Source: Pelomonas sp. Root1444
Lineage (GTDB): Bacteria > Pseudomonadota > Gammaproteobacteria > Burkholderiales > Burkholderiaceae_C
Reading direction: 5' to 3'
DNA length: 64,000 nucleotides
NCBI RefSeq assembly: GCF_001426885.1
Contig: NZ_LMFP01000008.1
Location: 76,220-140,219, forward strand
This document shows positions 18,580 through 29,529 of this stretch, piece by piece. Both the position numbers and the translations under genes were made by a program. How positions within the stretch are numbered: position 1 is the first letter of the stretch; every line of letters begins with the position of its first letter. The notes below the pieces were generated by a model. That model was not told the origin of the DNA and made no database searches. It saw only the letters and a program-made list of their open reading frames with translations.

Positions 18580-20439
18580 CTACAGCTGCGGCGTCCAGCG
18601 CAGCGAGACCAGCGCCGTCATCGGCGCGGAGGCATAGCCGTAGGCCGTGTGGTACTCGCGGTTGAACACGTTGTCGACATTGAACTGCAGCTTCACTTCG
18701 CGGCTGACCGCGACCTGTGCGTTCAGGTTCAGCAGCGCGTAGCCGCCGAGCTTGCGTGTGTTGGTCGCGTTGTCGAACCGAGCGCCCGAGGCCTGCACGG
18801 CCGCACCGAGCGTCCAGTTGGCCAGCGCCCAGTCGGCGTTGATCGTGCCCAGGCGCTTGGCACGGCGCGCCAGCAGCTTGCCGTCAGCCTCGTTGGTGGG
18901 CTTTTGCAAGTCCAGCGTGCCGCGCAGGTTGACGCTCGCGATGTGGGTGGCAGCGGCCAGGCTGAGGCCCTGCAGTCGCGCCTTGGCCACGTTGCGGTAG
19001 CAACCGAAGCTGTCCGGGCGGCAGGCGCCGGCCTCGCCAAAGTTGATGAGGTTGCTGATGCGGTTGCGGTAGGCCGTGGCGCTGAACTCGTGATCACCAC
19101 TCGCCCACTTCAGCCCAGCCTCGACGTTGCGACCGCGCTCGGCGTCCAGCGGCTTCGTGCCGGGCAGGCTCAGGGGCCCGTAGGGCGAGGCCTGCTGATA
19201 GATGGTGGGTGCACGGAACGCGTTGCCGACCGACCCCACCACTCGCAGGCCCGGAGCGACCTCGAAGCCCGCCAGCAGCGTGCCGGTGTCCACGTCGCCG
19301 AACTGGCTGTCGCGGTCGTGGCGTGCGTGGGCCTGCATGTCGAAGCGGCCCAGCGACAGCAGGTAGCCCAGGCCTGCGCTGTCTCGCTCACGTGTGCGGA
19401 AGGCGGTGACGTCACTGTTGTCCAGCTTGTCCTCGATGCGCTCCGCCGTGAAGTTCAGCTGATGGCCGGTGGTGATCTTGTAGAAGCCGGTCAGCGCGAC
19501 GTTGCGGACGCGCGTCTCGGTCAGGTAGGGCGAGGGCGTGGTCTCGTAGCGGTCGCGCGATTCGCCGAAGCTCAGCTGCGTCTGCAGGTCGGGCGTCCAC
19601 TGTGCCGTCCAGGCCAGGCGTGCGGCGTCGGCGTCCTGCTTGCTGATGTCGTCAATCAGTGGCCGCGACCTGCTGCCGTCGTACTGGCCATGGGTGTGGC
19701 TGCGCATGACCAGCGCCTCGGCGCGCTGCGTGGCGCTGAACTGTGCGCCCACCCGCAGCATGGCCTGGCGCTTGCGGTGGCCGTCGCGGTCGGGGATGTA
19801 GCTGAAGGTCGACTCGGGCGTCGTTGCGTTGAAACCGTCGGTGCCCTCGAAGGCGCCGGTCAGCGCGTAGTCGAAGATGCCCACGGTGCCGAAGAGGCCG
19901 GCGTCGGCCTTGTAGGTGCCCAGGTTGCCTGCCGACACACCCAGGTCGGCGCTGGTGCGGCCGCTGCCCTTGCGCGTGAAGATCTGCACCACGCCGCCCA
20001 CGGCATCGGAGCCGTAAATGGCGCTGGCCGGGCCTTTCAGCACCTCGACGCGCTCGATCTGCGACAGCGGCAGCCCCTGCCAGCTGGCACCGCCAGTGGC
20101 TTGGGAGTCGACCTTGACGCCGTCGATCAGCACCAGCGTGTGACGGGTATCGGCGCCGCGCAGGAACAACGACGTCGTCCCGGCCGCGCCGCCGTTGCGC
20201 ACCATCTCCGCGCAGCCGTTGTTGCGCAGCAGGTCCGCGAGGCTCGCGGCGGCCTGGCGTTCGATGTCGGCACGGGTGATGACGGTCAGGTCGGCCAGCA
20301 CTTCGGACAGTTTCTGAGGCGAGCGCGTGGCCGTGGTGACGACGGTGTCGAGCTTGTTCTGGGCGTGGGCGGACATGGCCAGGGCCAGCGTGGACAAGGC
20401 GAGCAGCGACCGATGGGTCGCGGGGAAAGCTTGGGGCAT
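18580..20439 (-). CDS. btuB: TonB-dependent cobalamin outer-membrane receptor
   Basis: 619-aa TonB-dependent receptor importing corrinoids. It has a signal peptide ending 'LALAMSAHAQ', the TonB box 'DTVVTTATRS', a plug domain ('LIDGVKVDSQATGG', 'VEVLKGPASAIYGSDAVGGV') and a C-terminal barrel ending 'TALVSLRWTPQL'. It is the first gene of the cobalamin operon, and a cobalamin riboswitch with terminator lies just upstream, which fixes its substrate. I start it at ATG 20439; the longer reading to 20610 would run through the riboswitch. Confidence 0.95.
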   Translation of the reverse strand: MPQAFPATHRSLLALSTLALAMSAHAQNKLDTVVTTATRSPQKLSEVLADLTVITRADIERQAAASLADLLRNNGCAEMVRNGGAAGTTSLFLRGADTRHTLVLIDGVKVDSQATGGASWQGLPLSQIERVEVLKGPASAIYGSDAVGGVVQIFTRKGSGRTSADLGVSAGNLGTYKADAGLFGTVGIFDYALTGAFEGTDGFNATTPESTFSYIPDRDGHRKRQAMLRVGAQFSATQRAEALVMRSHTHGQYDGSRSRPLIDDISKQDADAARLAWTAQWTPDLQTQLSFGESRDRYETTPSPYLTETRVRNVALTGFYKITTGHQLNFTAERIEDKLDNSDVTAFRTRERDSAGLGYLLSLGRFDMQAHARHDRDSQFGDVDTGTLLAGFEVAPGLRVVGSVGNAFRAPTIYQQASPYGPLSLPGTKPLDAERGRNVEAGLKWASGDHEFSATAYRNRISNLINFGEAGACRPDSFGCYRNVAKARLQGLSLAAATHIASVNLRGTLDLQKPTNEADGKLLARRAKRLGTINADWALANWTLGAAVQASGARFDNATNTRKLGGYALLNLNAQVAVSREVKLQFNVDNVFNREYHTAYGYASAPMTALVSLRWTPQL

Positions 20440-20489
20440 GAGAGCAGACGAACGATCACCCAGCCGTGCTGACCCCCGCAGCAAGGCTG

Positions 20490-20522
20490 AAAAACGGCCG
20501 CTGGCGCGTGCGCGCAGCGGCC
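20490..20522 (-). terminator. Intrinsic terminator of the cobalamin riboswitch
   Basis: On the minus strand an 8-bp stem GGCCGCTG / CAGCGGCC encloses a GC-rich 11-base loop and is followed by G and five T residues. It lies directly 3' of the B12 box and before the btuB start. It therefore looks like the off-state of a transcription-attenuating expression platform. Confidence 0.8.
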
Positions 20523-20529
20523 CCGTCGT

Positions 20530-20730
20530 TGGCCGGTATCCGGGCTGGTGGACTGATGGTGTTCGACGCCTTCCCAGCGCCTGCGCGCCAGTGGCTTCTC
20601 GGTCGAACATCGAGGCGGGGCCTCGTCCACTTACCGTTGCGGGGACAGCTCAGGTTAGGTTCGCTGCGGTGCGGCTCCCCCTCCTGATTCCCGTTGAACT
20701 GCAGCCGCCATGAAGGCGGGCGCGAGCACC
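20530..20730 (-). promoter_or_regulatory. Cobalamin riboswitch
   Basis: Read on the minus strand, the 304-base gap upstream of btuB shows the conserved pieces of the cobalamin aptamer in order: GGTGCTC near 20730, GGGAATCAGGA near 20690, the core GCTGTCCCCGCAACGGTAAG at 20649-20630, then GCCACTGG, CTGGGAAGGCG, and the B12 box AGCCCGGATACCGGCC around 20546-20531. Corrinoid binding would favour the following terminator and repress btuB and the genes behind it. Coordinates are approximate to about 10 bases. Confidence 0.92.
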
Positions 20731-20743
20731 AACGGCGCTGATT

Positions 20744-21154
20744 CTATCGGCCGGCGCTGCTGCCGGTGCCGGAAGGCCGCTTGGGCTTGGCCGTCTTGGG
20801 CGGCTTCAGGTAGGTGACCTGCGGGCTGCTGGCCGCCTGGGCGGGTGCCGCCGCCTGCAGGCCGATGTGCGAAGCCTTCTGGCGGCGGGCCTCGGCCTCG
20901 CTGGCGCGGCGGGCGGCGGCGAGTGCGGCCGCCTGCTTGGCGTCGGCCAGGTGGCGGTCGCGCGCGGCGCGGCTGTCGGCGGTGCTGGGTTGGTCGAAGT
21001 CCACGCTGGCCGGTTGCGCGCCGCCGGGACAGGGCGAGTCGCGCAGGTCGCGGCCGTCGGGGCCGCAGCGGTAGACCTGGGCGCGGTGCACCTGGGTTTG
21101 TGCGAAAGCGGGCAAGGCCGCGGCCAGGGCGAGGGTCAGCAGCAGGGGCTTCAT
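20744..21154 (-). CDS. Small secreted DUF4124-like protein
   Basis: 136-aa protein with a signal peptide ('[19 protein letters not shown]') and a short Cys-containing segment '[19 protein letters not shown]' resembling the DUF4124 family of proteobacterial envelope proteins. This is followed by an Ala/Arg-rich, probably coiled-coil region ('[20 protein letters not shown]') and a basic Pro/Lys tail. Its start overlaps the pth stop by 4 bases. Function unknown. Confidence 0.7.
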   Translation of the reverse strand: MKPLLLTLALAAALPAFAQTQVHRAQVYRCGPDGRDLRDSPCPGGAQPASVDFDQPSTADSRAARDRHLADAKQAAALAAARRASEAEARRQKASHIGLQAAAPAQAASSPQVTYLKPPKTAKPKRPSGTGSSAGR

Positions 21155-21783
21155 GACGCCGGAGTGTCTACCGGCGGCTGCGGTTTGGGGGGCTTGGGGC
21201 GCGGCGGCTTGGCGTGAATCTTGGCCAGCGCCTTGTCCATGTCGCCGCGCAGCATCAGCTCAACGGCGGCGTAACTTTTCTCGATGCAGTCCTCCACCGC
21301 CTGGCGCTCGGCAAGCGGCGGCTTGCGCAGCACGTAGCCGGCCACCTCGTCCTTGTGGCCGGGGTGGCCTATGCCCAGTCGCAGCCGCCAGAAGTCGCCG
21401 CTGCCGAGCTGGGCGCGCATGTCCCGCAGGCCGTTGTGGCCGCCGTCGCCGCCGCCTTTCTTGAACTTCATCTCGCCGGGCGGCAGGTCCAGTTCGTCGT
21501 GGATGGCGAGGATCTCGTCCGGCGCGATCTTGAAGAAGCGCGCCAGCGCCGCGACCGACTTGCCGGAGAGGTTCATGTAGGTCATGGGCTGCAGCAGCCA
21601 GATCGGACCGGCGGCACCGGGCGCGTGGTTCACGCGGGCCACCAGGCCGTGATAGGCCTTGTCGGGTGCCAGGCTCACCTTGAGGCCGCGGGCCAGGCCG
21701 TCTATCCACCAGAAGCCGGCGTTGTGGCGGGTGTCTTCGTATTCGGCGCCCGGGTTGCCCAGGCCCACCATCAGCTTGATCAT
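21151..21783 (-). CDS. pth: Peptidyl-tRNA hydrolase
   Basis: Recycles peptidyl-tRNA released from stalled ribosomes. It begins '[20 protein letters not shown]' with the catalytic His in '[14 protein letters not shown]', and continues with '[20 protein letters not shown]', '[20 protein letters not shown]' and '[10 protein letters not shown]'. At 210 aa it has a Pro/Lys-rich C-terminal tail. ATG 21783 is preferred over ATG 21792. In relatives pth usually neighbours rplY; here about 9 kb of efflux genes separate them. Confidence 0.95.
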   Translation of the reverse strand: MIKLMVGLGNPGAEYEDTRHNAGFWWIDGLARGLKVSLAPDKAYHGLVARVNHAPGAAGPIWLLQPMTYMNLSGKSVAALARFFKIAPDEILAIHDELDLPPGEMKFKKGGGDGGHNGLRDMRAQLGSGDFWRLRLGIGHPGHKDEVAGYVLRKPPLAERQAVEDCIEKSYAAVELMLRGDMDKALAKIHAKPPRPKPPKPQPPVDTPAS

Positions 21784-21865
21784 GCCCGGCATCCTAGCTT
21801 TGGCGTCCAGAAACGCTCTAGCTACATTCGGTCGGGAAACTCGCCGGCAATCAGGAGTGGACCGA

Positions 21866-23179
21866 ATGCAGAACAAGCATGCCAAACGCAGCAGGTCGGC
21901 CGGTGCAGCCCGGGCATGGGTGTTGATCGCCGTCGCCATCGCCGCCCTCGCGCTGGCGGGCTGGTGGTGGAAGGGCCGCGAGGCCAGCGGCGCGGACGGA
22001 CCTGCGAGCGCGGCATCGGCAGCCTCGGGCGCCGGCCGCGGTGGCAGCAGCAGTGGTGGGCGCTTCGGCCGCACGGGGCCGCAGCCGGTCTCGGTGGCCA
22101 GCGTGCAGCGGCGCGACCTGGCCGTCGCCATCGACGCCATCGGCAGCATCGCCGCGGCCAACACCGCCGTCGTGCGGGCCAAGGTCAGCGGCGAGTTGAA
22201 GGCCCTCTATTTCAAGGAAGGCCAGCCGGTGAAGGCGGGGCAGCTGCTGGCGCTCATCGACCCGCGGCCTTTCGAGATCGCGCGCGACCAGGCCCAGGCG
22301 GCGCTGGCACGCGACCAGGCGCAGCTGGAGAACGCGCGCGCCGACCTGGCCCGCTACCGCGACCTCGTCGCGAAAGAGGCGGCGCCGCGCCAGCAGCTCG
22401 ACACCCAGCAGGCGCTGGTGCGGCAGCTGGAGGCGACGCTGCTGTCCGACCAGGCGGCGCTGGATAACGCCAGGCTGCAGCTGTCGTACACGCGCGTCAC
22501 CGCGCCCATCGCCGGCCAGGCGGGCCTGAAACAGGCCGACCTCGGCAACACCGTGACGCCGAGCGACGCCAACGGCCTGCTCAGCATCGCGCAGACCCAG
22601 CCGGCGGCCGTCGTCTTCGCCGTGCCGGACGCGCGCCTGCCGCGCATCCGTCAGCAGCTGGCCGCGCAGCAGCCGCTGGCCGTGCAGGCCTGGGACCGCG
22701 AGCACCGCAACAAGCTGGCCGAGGGCCGCGTGGACAGCACCGACAACGCCATCGACGCGACCACCGGCACGATCAAGGTCAAGGCCTTGTTCGACAACAA
22801 GGACGGCAACCTCTTCTCCAACCAGTTCGTCAACGTGCGCCTGCAGCTGGACACGCTGAAGGACGTGCTGGTCGTGCCCACCGCGGCGGTGCAGCGCGGC
22901 GCGCCGGGCACCTTCGTCTACCTGGTGGCCGACGGCACCGTCGCGCTGCGCAAGGTGCAGCTGCTGGCGACCGACGGCGAGGCGACGGCGGTGCAGGGCG
23001 AGCTGAAGCCGGGCGACCAGGTCGTCATCGACGGTGCCGACCGGCTGCGCGACGGCGGCAAGGCCGAGGTCATCCAGGCTCCGGCCGCGGGCGCCTCGGC
23101 GGCCAGCGGGCGCGAGCGCGGCCGCAACCGGCAGCACGGCGCGTCGGCGCCGGCAGGCGCATCGGCAGCGTCGCGCTGA
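21866..23179 (+). CDS. mdtA: RND efflux membrane-fusion protein (MdtA-like)
   Basis: 437-aa periplasmic adaptor anchored by one N-terminal span ('[19 protein letters not shown]'). A Gly/Ser-rich linker follows, then the lipoyl halves around '[20 protein letters not shown]' and '[17 protein letters not shown]', a hairpin coiled coil between them, and the beta-barrel '[20 protein letters not shown]'. The C-terminal 30 residues are a low-complexity Ala/Ser/Arg tail. AGGAG lies 8 bases before ATG 21866. It is first in a four-gene operon with two pumps and an outer-membrane factor, the MdtABC arrangement. Confidence 0.9.
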   Translation: MQNKHAKRSRSAGAARAWVLIAVAIAALALAGWWWKGREASGADGPASAASAASGAGRGGSSSGGRFGRTGPQPVSVASVQRRDLAVAIDAIGSIAAANTAVVRAKVSGELKALYFKEGQPVKAGQLLALIDPRPFEIARDQAQAALARDQAQLENARADLARYRDLVAKEAAPRQQLDTQQALVRQLEATLLSDQAALDNARLQLSYTRVTAPIAGQAGLKQADLGNTVTPSDANGLLSIAQTQPAAVVFAVPDARLPRIRQQLAAQQPLAVQAWDREHRNKLAEGRVDSTDNAIDATTGTIKVKALFDNKDGNLFSNQFVNVRLQLDTLKDVLVVPTAAVQRGAPGTFVYLVADGTVALRKVQLLATDGEATAVQGELKPGDQVVIDGADRLRDGGKAEVIQAPAAGASAASGRERGRNRQHGASAPAGASAASR

Positions 23180-23189
23180 GGCCGGCGGC

Positions 23190-26100
23190 ATGAACCCGTC
23201 CCGCCTCTTCATCGCGCGCCCGGTCGCGACCTCGCTGCTGATGCTGGCCATCGTGCTGGCCGGCGCGCTGGCCTACCGGCTGCTGCCGGTGTCGGCGCTG
23301 CCCGAGGTCGACTACCCGACCATCCAGGTCACGACGCTCTACCCCGGCGCCAGCCCGGACGTGATGACGTCCTCGGTCACCGCGCCGCTGGAGCGCCAGT
23401 TCGGCCAGATGCCCGGGCTGGCGCAGATGTCGTCCACCAGCTCGGGCGGTGCCTCGGTCATCACGCTGCGCTTCGAGCTGAGCCTGGCGCTGGACGTGGC
23501 CGAGCAGGAGGTGCAGGCGGCCATCAACGCCGGCAGCAACCTGCTGCCCACCGACCTGCCGATGCCGCCGGTCTACAGCAAGGTCAACCCGGCCGATGCG
23601 CCGGTGCTGACCATCGCGGTGTCGTCCACCACGCTGCCCGTCCCGCGGGTGCACGACCTGGTGGAAAGCCGCCTGGCGCAGAAGATCTCGCAGGTGCCGG
23701 GCGTGGGCCTGGTGGGCATCGCGGGCGGGCGCCGGCCGGCCGTGCGCATCCAGGCCAACCCGGGTTCGCTGGCGACGCTCGGCCTGTCCATCGACGACGT
23801 GCGCACCGCCATCGCGGCGGCCAACGTGAACCAGTCCAAGGGCAGCTTCGACGGCCCGCTGCGCGCTTCGACGCTGGACGCGAACGACCAGCTGCGCAGC
23901 GCGGCCGAGTACGCCAACCTCGTCATCGCCTACAAGAACGGCAACCCGGTGCGGCTCAAGGACGTGGCCGAGCTCGTCGACGATGCCGAGAACCTGCGCC
24001 TGGCGGCCTGGGCCGGCCAGGCGGGCAAGTCCTCCGTGTCGGCGGTCATCCTGAACGTGCAGCGCCAGCCGGGCGCCAACGTCATCGAGACGGTGGACCG
24101 CGTGCGCGCCGTGCTGCCGCAGCTGCAGGCCAGCCTGCCGGCATCGCTGGACGTGCAGATCCTGTCCGACCGCACGACCACCATCCGCGCGTCGGTGACC
24201 GACGTGCAGCACGAGCTGCTGTTCGCCGTCGTGCTGGTCATCGGCGTCATCTTCGTCTTCCTGCGCAGCCTGCCGGCGACCATCATCCCGGCGGTCGCGG
24301 TGCCGGTGTCGCTGGTGGGCACCTTCGGCGTCATGTACATGGCGGGGTTCTCGATCAACAACCTGACGTTGATGGCTTTGGTGATCTCGACCGGCTTTGT
24401 CGTCGACGACGCCATCGTGATGATCGAAAACATTGCCCGTCACCTCGAAGAGGGGAGGGGCAATGTTTCGGCGCAGGCTCATGTCGGCGAAGCCGACGTG
24501 AAGGGCGCGACAGCGCCCGGCCGCAGCCCAAACATCGCGCGGCATATGGAAGAAGGGGGCGAGGGCGTCAGCGCGTATGAAGCCGCGCAGACGGGCTCCA
24601 AGCAGATCGGCTTCACCATCATCTCGCTGACGGTCTCGCTGATCGCCGTGCTGATCCCGCTGCTGTTCATGGGCGACGTCGTCGGCCGCCTGTTCCACGA
24701 GTTCGCGATCACGCTGGCCGTGTCCATCCTGATCTCGGCCTTCGTGTCGCTGACGCTGACGCCGATGATGTGCGCGCGGCTGCTCAAGCACGAGCACGAG
24801 GATAACCACGGTCGGCTGTGGCGCGCCGTGGGCAAGGCCTTCGACGACATCATTGCCGCGTACGGCCGCATGCTGAACTGGGTGCTGGACCGCTCGGCCG
24901 CGACGCTCGTCGTCTTCCTGGCCACGCTGGGGCTGACGGCGGTGCTCTACCTGCTGGTGCCCAAGGGCTTCTTCCCGGTGCAGGACACGGGCCAGATCCA
25001 GGGCATCACCGAGGCGTCGCAGGCCACGTCGTTCGCCGCCATGGCCGAGCACCAGCAGCGCCTGGCCGAGCGCGTGCTGAAGGACCCGGCGGTGGAGAGC
25101 GTGTCGTCCTTCATCGGCGTGGACGGCGGCAACACGACGCTGAACCAGGGCCGGCTGCAGATCGCCCTCAAGCCCAAGGCCACGCGCGGAGCCAGCGCGG
25201 CCGAGGTGGCCCGCCGCCTGACCGACGCCGCGGCCGAGGAGCCCGGCATCGCGCTGTACCTGCAGCCGGTGCAGGACCTGACCATCGAGGACCGCATCGC
25301 CAAGACGCAGTACCAGTTCACGCTGTCCTCGCCCGACGCCGCCGAGCTGAGCCGCTCGACCACCGCGGTGCTGGAGCGGCTGCGCGGCCTGCACCAGATC
25401 GCCGACGTCGCCAGCGACCAGCAGGAGCAGGGCCTGCAGGCCTTCGTCGACATCGACCGCGACGCGGCCGGGCGGCTGGGCGTCAGCGTCGCGGCCATCG
25501 ACAGCGCGCTGTACAGCGCCTTCGGCCAGCGGCTGATCTCCACCATCTTCACGCAGAGCAACCAGTACCGCGTCGTGCTGGAGGTGGCACCCAGCTTCCG
25601 CGAGGGCCTGGACGGCTTGCGGCGCCTGTACGTGCCCGGCGCGAACGGCGTGCAGGTGCCGCTGAGCTCGGTCGCGCGCTTCAGCGAGCGGCTCGCGCCG
25701 CTGGCCGTCAACCACGTGGCGCAGTTCCCGTCGTCCACCGTGTCGTTCAACCTCGCGCCGGGCGCGTCGCTGGGCGAGGCGGTCAAGGCCATCCGCGCCG
25801 AGGTCGATGCGCTGCAGCTGCCGCTGAGCGTGGAGACCCGCTTCGAGGGCGCGGCGCTGGCCTTCCAGGCATCGCTGACGAGCACGCTGCTGCTCATCCT
25901 CGCGGCCATCGTGACGATGTACATCGTGCTGGGCGTGCTCTACGAGAGCACCATCCACCCGCTGACCATCCTGTCCACGCTGCCCTCGGCCGGCCTGGGT
26001 GCGCTGCTGGCGCTGCTGGCGTTCCGGCTGGATCTGGACATCATCGCCATCATCGGCATCGTGCTCTTGATCGGCATCGTCAAGAAGAACGCGATCATGA

Positions 26101-26414
26101 TGATCGACTTCGCGCTGGAGGCCGAGCGCGACATGGGCATGACGCCGCGCGACGCCATCCACCAGGCCTGCCTGCTGCGCTTCCGCCCCATCCTGATGAC
26201 GACGATGGCCGCGCTGCTGGGCGCCTTGCCGCTGATGCTGGGCACCGGCGTGGGGAGCGAGCTGCGCCACCCGCTGGGCGTGGTCATGGTGGGCGGCCTC
26301 ATCGTCAGCCAGCTGCTCACGCTGTTCACGACGCCGGTCATCTACCTCGGCTTCGCGGGGCTCGCTGCAAGGCTGCGCAAGCATCGCCATCGCGCTGCGG
26401 AGGCACGGGCGTGA
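23190..26414 (+). CDS. mdtB: RND multidrug transporter MdtB-like, with 34-residue insertion
   Basis: 1074-aa inner-membrane proton-driven pump of the HAE-1 class with 12 predicted spans ('[20 protein letters not shown]' at the N-terminus; '[20 protein letters not shown]' after the TM4 region; '[15 protein letters not shown]' near TM10-11). Residues 414-456 contain two near-copies of NIARH(L/M)EEG separated by 25 residues, where homologues have one copy followed directly by the loop to '[16 protein letters not shown]'. The frame stays open. The stop overlaps the mdtC GTG. Confidence 0.9.
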   Translation: MNPSRLFIARPVATSLLMLAIVLAGALAYRLLPVSALPEVDYPTIQVTTLYPGASPDVMTSSVTAPLERQFGQMPGLAQMSSTSSGGASVITLRFELSLALDVAEQEVQAAINAGSNLLPTDLPMPPVYSKVNPADAPVLTIAVSSTTLPVPRVHDLVESRLAQKISQVPGVGLVGIAGGRRPAVRIQANPGSLATLGLSIDDVRTAIAAANVNQSKGSFDGPLRASTLDANDQLRSAAEYANLVIAYKNGNPVRLKDVAELVDDAENLRLAAWAGQAGKSSVSAVILNVQRQPGANVIETVDRVRAVLPQLQASLPASLDVQILSDRTTTIRASVTDVQHELLFAVVLVIGVIFVFLRSLPATIIPAVAVPVSLVGTFGVMYMAGFSINNLTLMALVISTGFVVDDAIVMIENIARHLEEGRGNVSAQAHVGEADVKGATAPGRSPNIARHMEEGGEGVSAYEAAQTGSKQIGFTIISLTVSLIAVLIPLLFMGDVVGRLFHEFAITLAVSILISAFVSLTLTPMMCARLLKHEHEDNHGRLWRAVGKAFDDIIAAYGRMLNWVLDRSAATLVVFLATLGLTAVLYLLVPKGFFPVQDTGQIQGITEASQATSFAAMAEHQQRLAERVLKDPAVESVSSFIGVDGGNTTLNQGRLQIALKPKATRGASAAEVARRLTDAAAEEPGIALYLQPVQDLTIEDRIAKTQYQFTLSSPDAAELSRSTTAVLERLRGLHQIADVASDQQEQGLQAFVDIDRDAAGRLGVSVAAIDSALYSAFGQRLISTIFTQSNQYRVVLEVAPSFREGLDGLRRLYVPGANGVQVPLSSVARFSERLAPLAVNHVAQFPSSTVSFNLAPGASLGEAVKAIRAEVDALQLPLSVETRFEGAALAFQASLTSTLLLILAAIVTMYIVLGVLYESTIHPLTILSTLPSAGLGALLALLAFRLDLDIIAIIGIVLLIGIVKKNAIMMIDFALEAERDMGMTPRDAIHQACLLRFRPILMTTMAALLGALPLMLGTGVGSELRHPLGVVMVGGLIVSQLLTLFTTPVIYLGFAGLAARLRKHRHRAAEARA
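24429..24557 (+). repeat. In-frame 102-bp insertion/duplication inside mdtB
   Basis: The nine-codon segment at 24429-24455 (NIARHLEEG) recurs at 24531-24557 (NIARHMEEG), a period of 102 bp. The copies differ at 7 of 27 bases, nearly all at third positions. Between them lie GC-rich inverted repeats: GTCGGC-GAA-GCCGAC and GGGCGC-GACA-GCGCCC. An 11-bp inverted repeat, AAACATTGCCC (24428-24438) / GGGCAATGTTT (24458-24468), joins the first copy to the inserted DNA. Confidence 0.75.
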
Positions 26415-29400
26415 ACCTGTCGCGCGTCTTCATCGAGCGCCCCATCGGCACGGCGCTGATCACCTGCGGCATCGCGCTGGCCGGCGCCATCGCCTACCTG
26501 CTGCTGCCCATCGCGCCGCTGCCGCAGGTCGAGTTCCCGACCATCTCGGTCAGCGCGTCGCTGCCCGGCGCCAGCCCCGACACGATGGCCGCGACGGTCG
26601 CCACGCCGCTGGAGCGCACGCTGGGCAGCATCGCCGGCGTCACCGAGATCACCTCCTCGTCGTCGCTGGGCAGCAGCCGCGTCACGCTGCAGTTCGACCT
26701 CAGCCGCGACATCGACAGCGCGGCGCGCGACGTGCAGGCCGGCATCAACGCGTCGCGCTCGCTGCTGCCCAGCGGCATGCCGAGCAACCCGACCTATCGC
26801 AAGGTCAACCCGGCCGACGCGCCCATCATGATCGTGGCGCTGACGTCCGACACGCTGACGCGCGGCCAGATGTACGACGCCGCGTCCACCGTGCTGGCGC
26901 AGCGGCTGTCGCAGGTCGACGGCGTGGGCCAGGTGACGGTGGGCGGCGGCGCGCTGCCGGCGGTGCGCATCGAGCTGGACCCGAACAAGCTGTCGGCAAC
27001 GGGCATCTCGCTGGAGCAGGTGAGGGCGGCCGTCGTCGGCACCAATGCCAACCGGCCCAAGGGCATGCTGGAGGACGACCAGCGCTACTGGCAGATCGCC
27101 GCCAACGACCAGGCCCGCCTGGCCAGCGAGTACGCGCCGCTGGTGCTGAGCTACAAGAGCGGCGCGGCGGTCCACCTGCGCGACGTGGCGCAGATCGACG
27201 ACAGCGTGCAGGACCTGCGCAACGACGGCCTGGCCAACGGTCGCTCGGCCGTGCTGCTGATCCTGAACAAGGCGCCCGGCGCCAACATCATCGAGACCGT
27301 CGACACCGTGCGCGCGCTGCTGCCGCAGTTGCGCGCGTCCATCTCGCCGGCCATCAACGTCGACGTCGTCATGGACCGCACGTCCACCATCCGCGGCAGC
27401 ATCAAGGAGGTACAGCGCACGCTGGCCATCTCGTTCGGGCTGGTCATCGTCGTCGTCTTCATCTTCCTGCGGCGCTTCCGCGCGGCGCTGCTGCCGGCCG
27501 TCGCGGTGCCGGTGTCGCTGGCGGGCACCTGCGGCGTCATGTACCTGCTGGGCTACAGCATCGACAACCTGTCGCTGATGGCGATGACGGTGGCGACCGG
27601 CTTCGTCGTCGACGACGCGATCGTCGTGCTGGAGAACATCTCGCGCCACATCGAGCGCGGCGTGCCGCCGCGCGAGGCGGCGCTCAAGGGCGCGAAGGAG
27701 ATCGGCTTCACCGTCGTCTCCATCTCGTTGAGCCTGATCGCCGTCTTCATCCCCATCCTGGCGATGGGCGGCATCGTGGGGCGGCTGTTCCGCGAGTTCG
27801 CGGTCGTGCTGTCGGTGGCCATCCTCGTGTCCATGCTCGTGTCGCTGACGACCACGCCCATGATGGCCGCGACGCTGCTCAAGCCCCAGGCGGAGGCGAA
27901 GCAGCCCGGCCGTTTCGGCCGCAAGCTGGCCCGCCTGCAGCGTGCGCTGATGCGCGGCTACCGGCGCTCGCTGCGCTGGACGCTGCGCCACCAGCCCGTC
28001 GCGCTGCTGGTGCTGGCCGGTGTCGTCGCGCTGAACGTGCACCTGTACCTCACCATCCCCAAGGGCTTCTTCCCGCAGCAGGACACCGGCCTGATGACCG
28101 GCGGCGTGCAGGCCGACCAGGCCAGCAGCTTCCAGTCCATGCAGCTCAAGCTGCGCACCTTCCACGACATCGTGCGCGCCGACCCGGCCGTGGCCAACGT
28201 GACCGGCTTCACCGGCGGCGGCCAGCGCAACAGCGCCAACATGTTCATCAGCCTGAAGCCGCAGAGCGAGCGGCAGGAGAGCATCGACGCCGTCATCGCC
28301 CGGCTGCGCGGCAAGCTGGCCAAGGTGCCGGGTGCCAACATGTTCATGGCGCCGGTGCAGGACATCCGCATCGGCGGCCGCCAGTCCAGCGCGTCGTTGC
28401 AGTACACGCTGCAGTCCGACAGCCTGGCCGACCTGCGCACCTGGGAGCCGCGCATCCGCCGCGCGCTGACCGAGGTGCCCGAGATCACCGACGTCAACAC
28501 CGACCAGCAGGACAAGGGCACGCAGACCTCGCTCGTCGTCGACCGCGATGCGCTGGCGCGGTTGGGGCTGACGATGAGCGCCTTCGACAGCACGCTGAAC
28601 AACGCCTTCGGCCAGCGCCAGGTCGGCGTCATCTACAACCCGCTGAACCAATACCGCGTCGTCATGGAACTCGCGCCCGTCTGGCTGCAGAGCCCGCAGA
28701 CGCTGGACCGCCTGATGCTGACCGGCAGCGGCGGCCAGCAGGTGCCGCTGTCGGCGGTCGCGCGCGTCGAGACGACCAGCACGCCGCTGGCCGTCAACCA
28801 CCAGAGCGGCACACCGGCCAGCACCATCAGCTTCAACCTCGCCGAGGGGGTGTCGCTGTCCGCCGCGGTCGACGCGATCAACGACGCCGTCGCCCGCAGC
28901 GGCGCGCCGGTGTCGGTGCGCGGCAGCTTCCAGGGCACGGCGCAGGCCTTCCAGGCGTCGCTGAAGTCGCAGCCGCTGCTCATCCTCGCGGCCGTCATCA
29001 CCATCTACCTGGTGCTGGGCATGCTCTACGAGAGCCTCATCCACCCCATCACCATCCTGTCGACGCTGCCCTCGGCCGGCGTCGGCGCGCTGCTGGCGCT
29101 GATGCTGTTCAAGACCGACTTCACCATCATTGCGCTGATCGGCGTGATCCTGTTGATCGGCATCGTCAAGAAGAACGCCATCATGATGCTGGACTTCGCC
29201 ATCTCGGCCCAGCACGGCGCGGCCGAGCGCGGCGCGCGGCTGTCCTCCGGCGCGGCCATCTACCGCGCGGCGCTGCTGCGGCTGCGGCCCATCCTGATGA
29301 CGACGGTGGCGGCCGTCTTCGGCGCCGTGCCGCTGGCGCTGGGCCACGGCGAAGGCGCCGAGCTGCGCGTGCCGCTGGGCATCTCCATCGTCGGCGGCCT

Positions 29401-29524
29401 GCTGCTGAGCCAGCTGCTCACCCTCTACACCACGCCCGTCGTGTTCTGCTGCATGGACCGGCTCAGCCGAAAGCGCCGCATGCCCCCACGCACCGCCGCC
29501 TCCACCGCACCGGCCACGGCCTGA
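26411..29524 (+). CDS. mdtC: RND multidrug transporter MdtC-like
   Basis: 1037-aa second pump subunit; MdtB and MdtC are known to form heterotrimers in Escherichia coli. It starts at GTG 26411 overlapping the mdtB stop, giving '[20 protein letters not shown]'. Typical stretches are '[20 protein letters not shown]', '[20 protein letters not shown]', '[20 protein letters not shown]' and '[15 protein letters not shown]'. The loop after NISRHIERG runs straight into '[17 protein letters not shown]', showing the normal form of the region that is expanded in MdtB. Confidence 0.92.
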   Translation: MNLSRVFIERPIGTALITCGIALAGAIAYLLLPIAPLPQVEFPTISVSASLPGASPDTMAATVATPLERTLGSIAGVTEITSSSSLGSSRVTLQFDLSRDIDSAARDVQAGINASRSLLPSGMPSNPTYRKVNPADAPIMIVALTSDTLTRGQMYDAASTVLAQRLSQVDGVGQVTVGGGALPAVRIELDPNKLSATGISLEQVRAAVVGTNANRPKGMLEDDQRYWQIAANDQARLASEYAPLVLSYKSGAAVHLRDVAQIDDSVQDLRNDGLANGRSAVLLILNKAPGANIIETVDTVRALLPQLRASISPAINVDVVMDRTSTIRGSIKEVQRTLAISFGLVIVVVFIFLRRFRAALLPAVAVPVSLAGTCGVMYLLGYSIDNLSLMAMTVATGFVVDDAIVVLENISRHIERGVPPREAALKGAKEIGFTVVSISLSLIAVFIPILAMGGIVGRLFREFAVVLSVAILVSMLVSLTTTPMMAATLLKPQAEAKQPGRFGRKLARLQRALMRGYRRSLRWTLRHQPVALLVLAGVVALNVHLYLTIPKGFFPQQDTGLMTGGVQADQASSFQSMQLKLRTFHDIVRADPAVANVTGFTGGGQRNSANMFISLKPQSERQESIDAVIARLRGKLAKVPGANMFMAPVQDIRIGGRQSSASLQYTLQSDSLADLRTWEPRIRRALTEVPEITDVNTDQQDKGTQTSLVVDRDALARLGLTMSAFDSTLNNAFGQRQVGVIYNPLNQYRVVMELAPVWLQSPQTLDRLMLTGSGGQQVPLSAVARVETTSTPLAVNHQSGTPASTISFNLAEGVSLSAAVDAINDAVARSGAPVSVRGSFQGTAQAFQASLKSQPLLILAAVITIYLVLGMLYESLIHPITILSTLPSAGVGALLALMLFKTDFTIIALIGVILLIGIVKKNAIMMLDFAISAQHGAAERGARLSSGAAIYRAALLRLRPILMTTVAAVFGAVPLALGHGEGAELRVPLGISIVGGLLLSQLLTLYTTPVVFCCMDRLSRKRRMPPRTAASTAPATA

Positions 29525-29529
29525 AGCCC

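Noticed and set aside
23070..26390. 1106-codon open frame on the minus strand opposite mdtB (and similar long frames opposite mdtC and other genes)
   Set aside because: Low-complexity His/Arg/Gln/Gly-rich translation typical of antisense frames in high-GC DNA; the plus strand encodes a clear RND pump.
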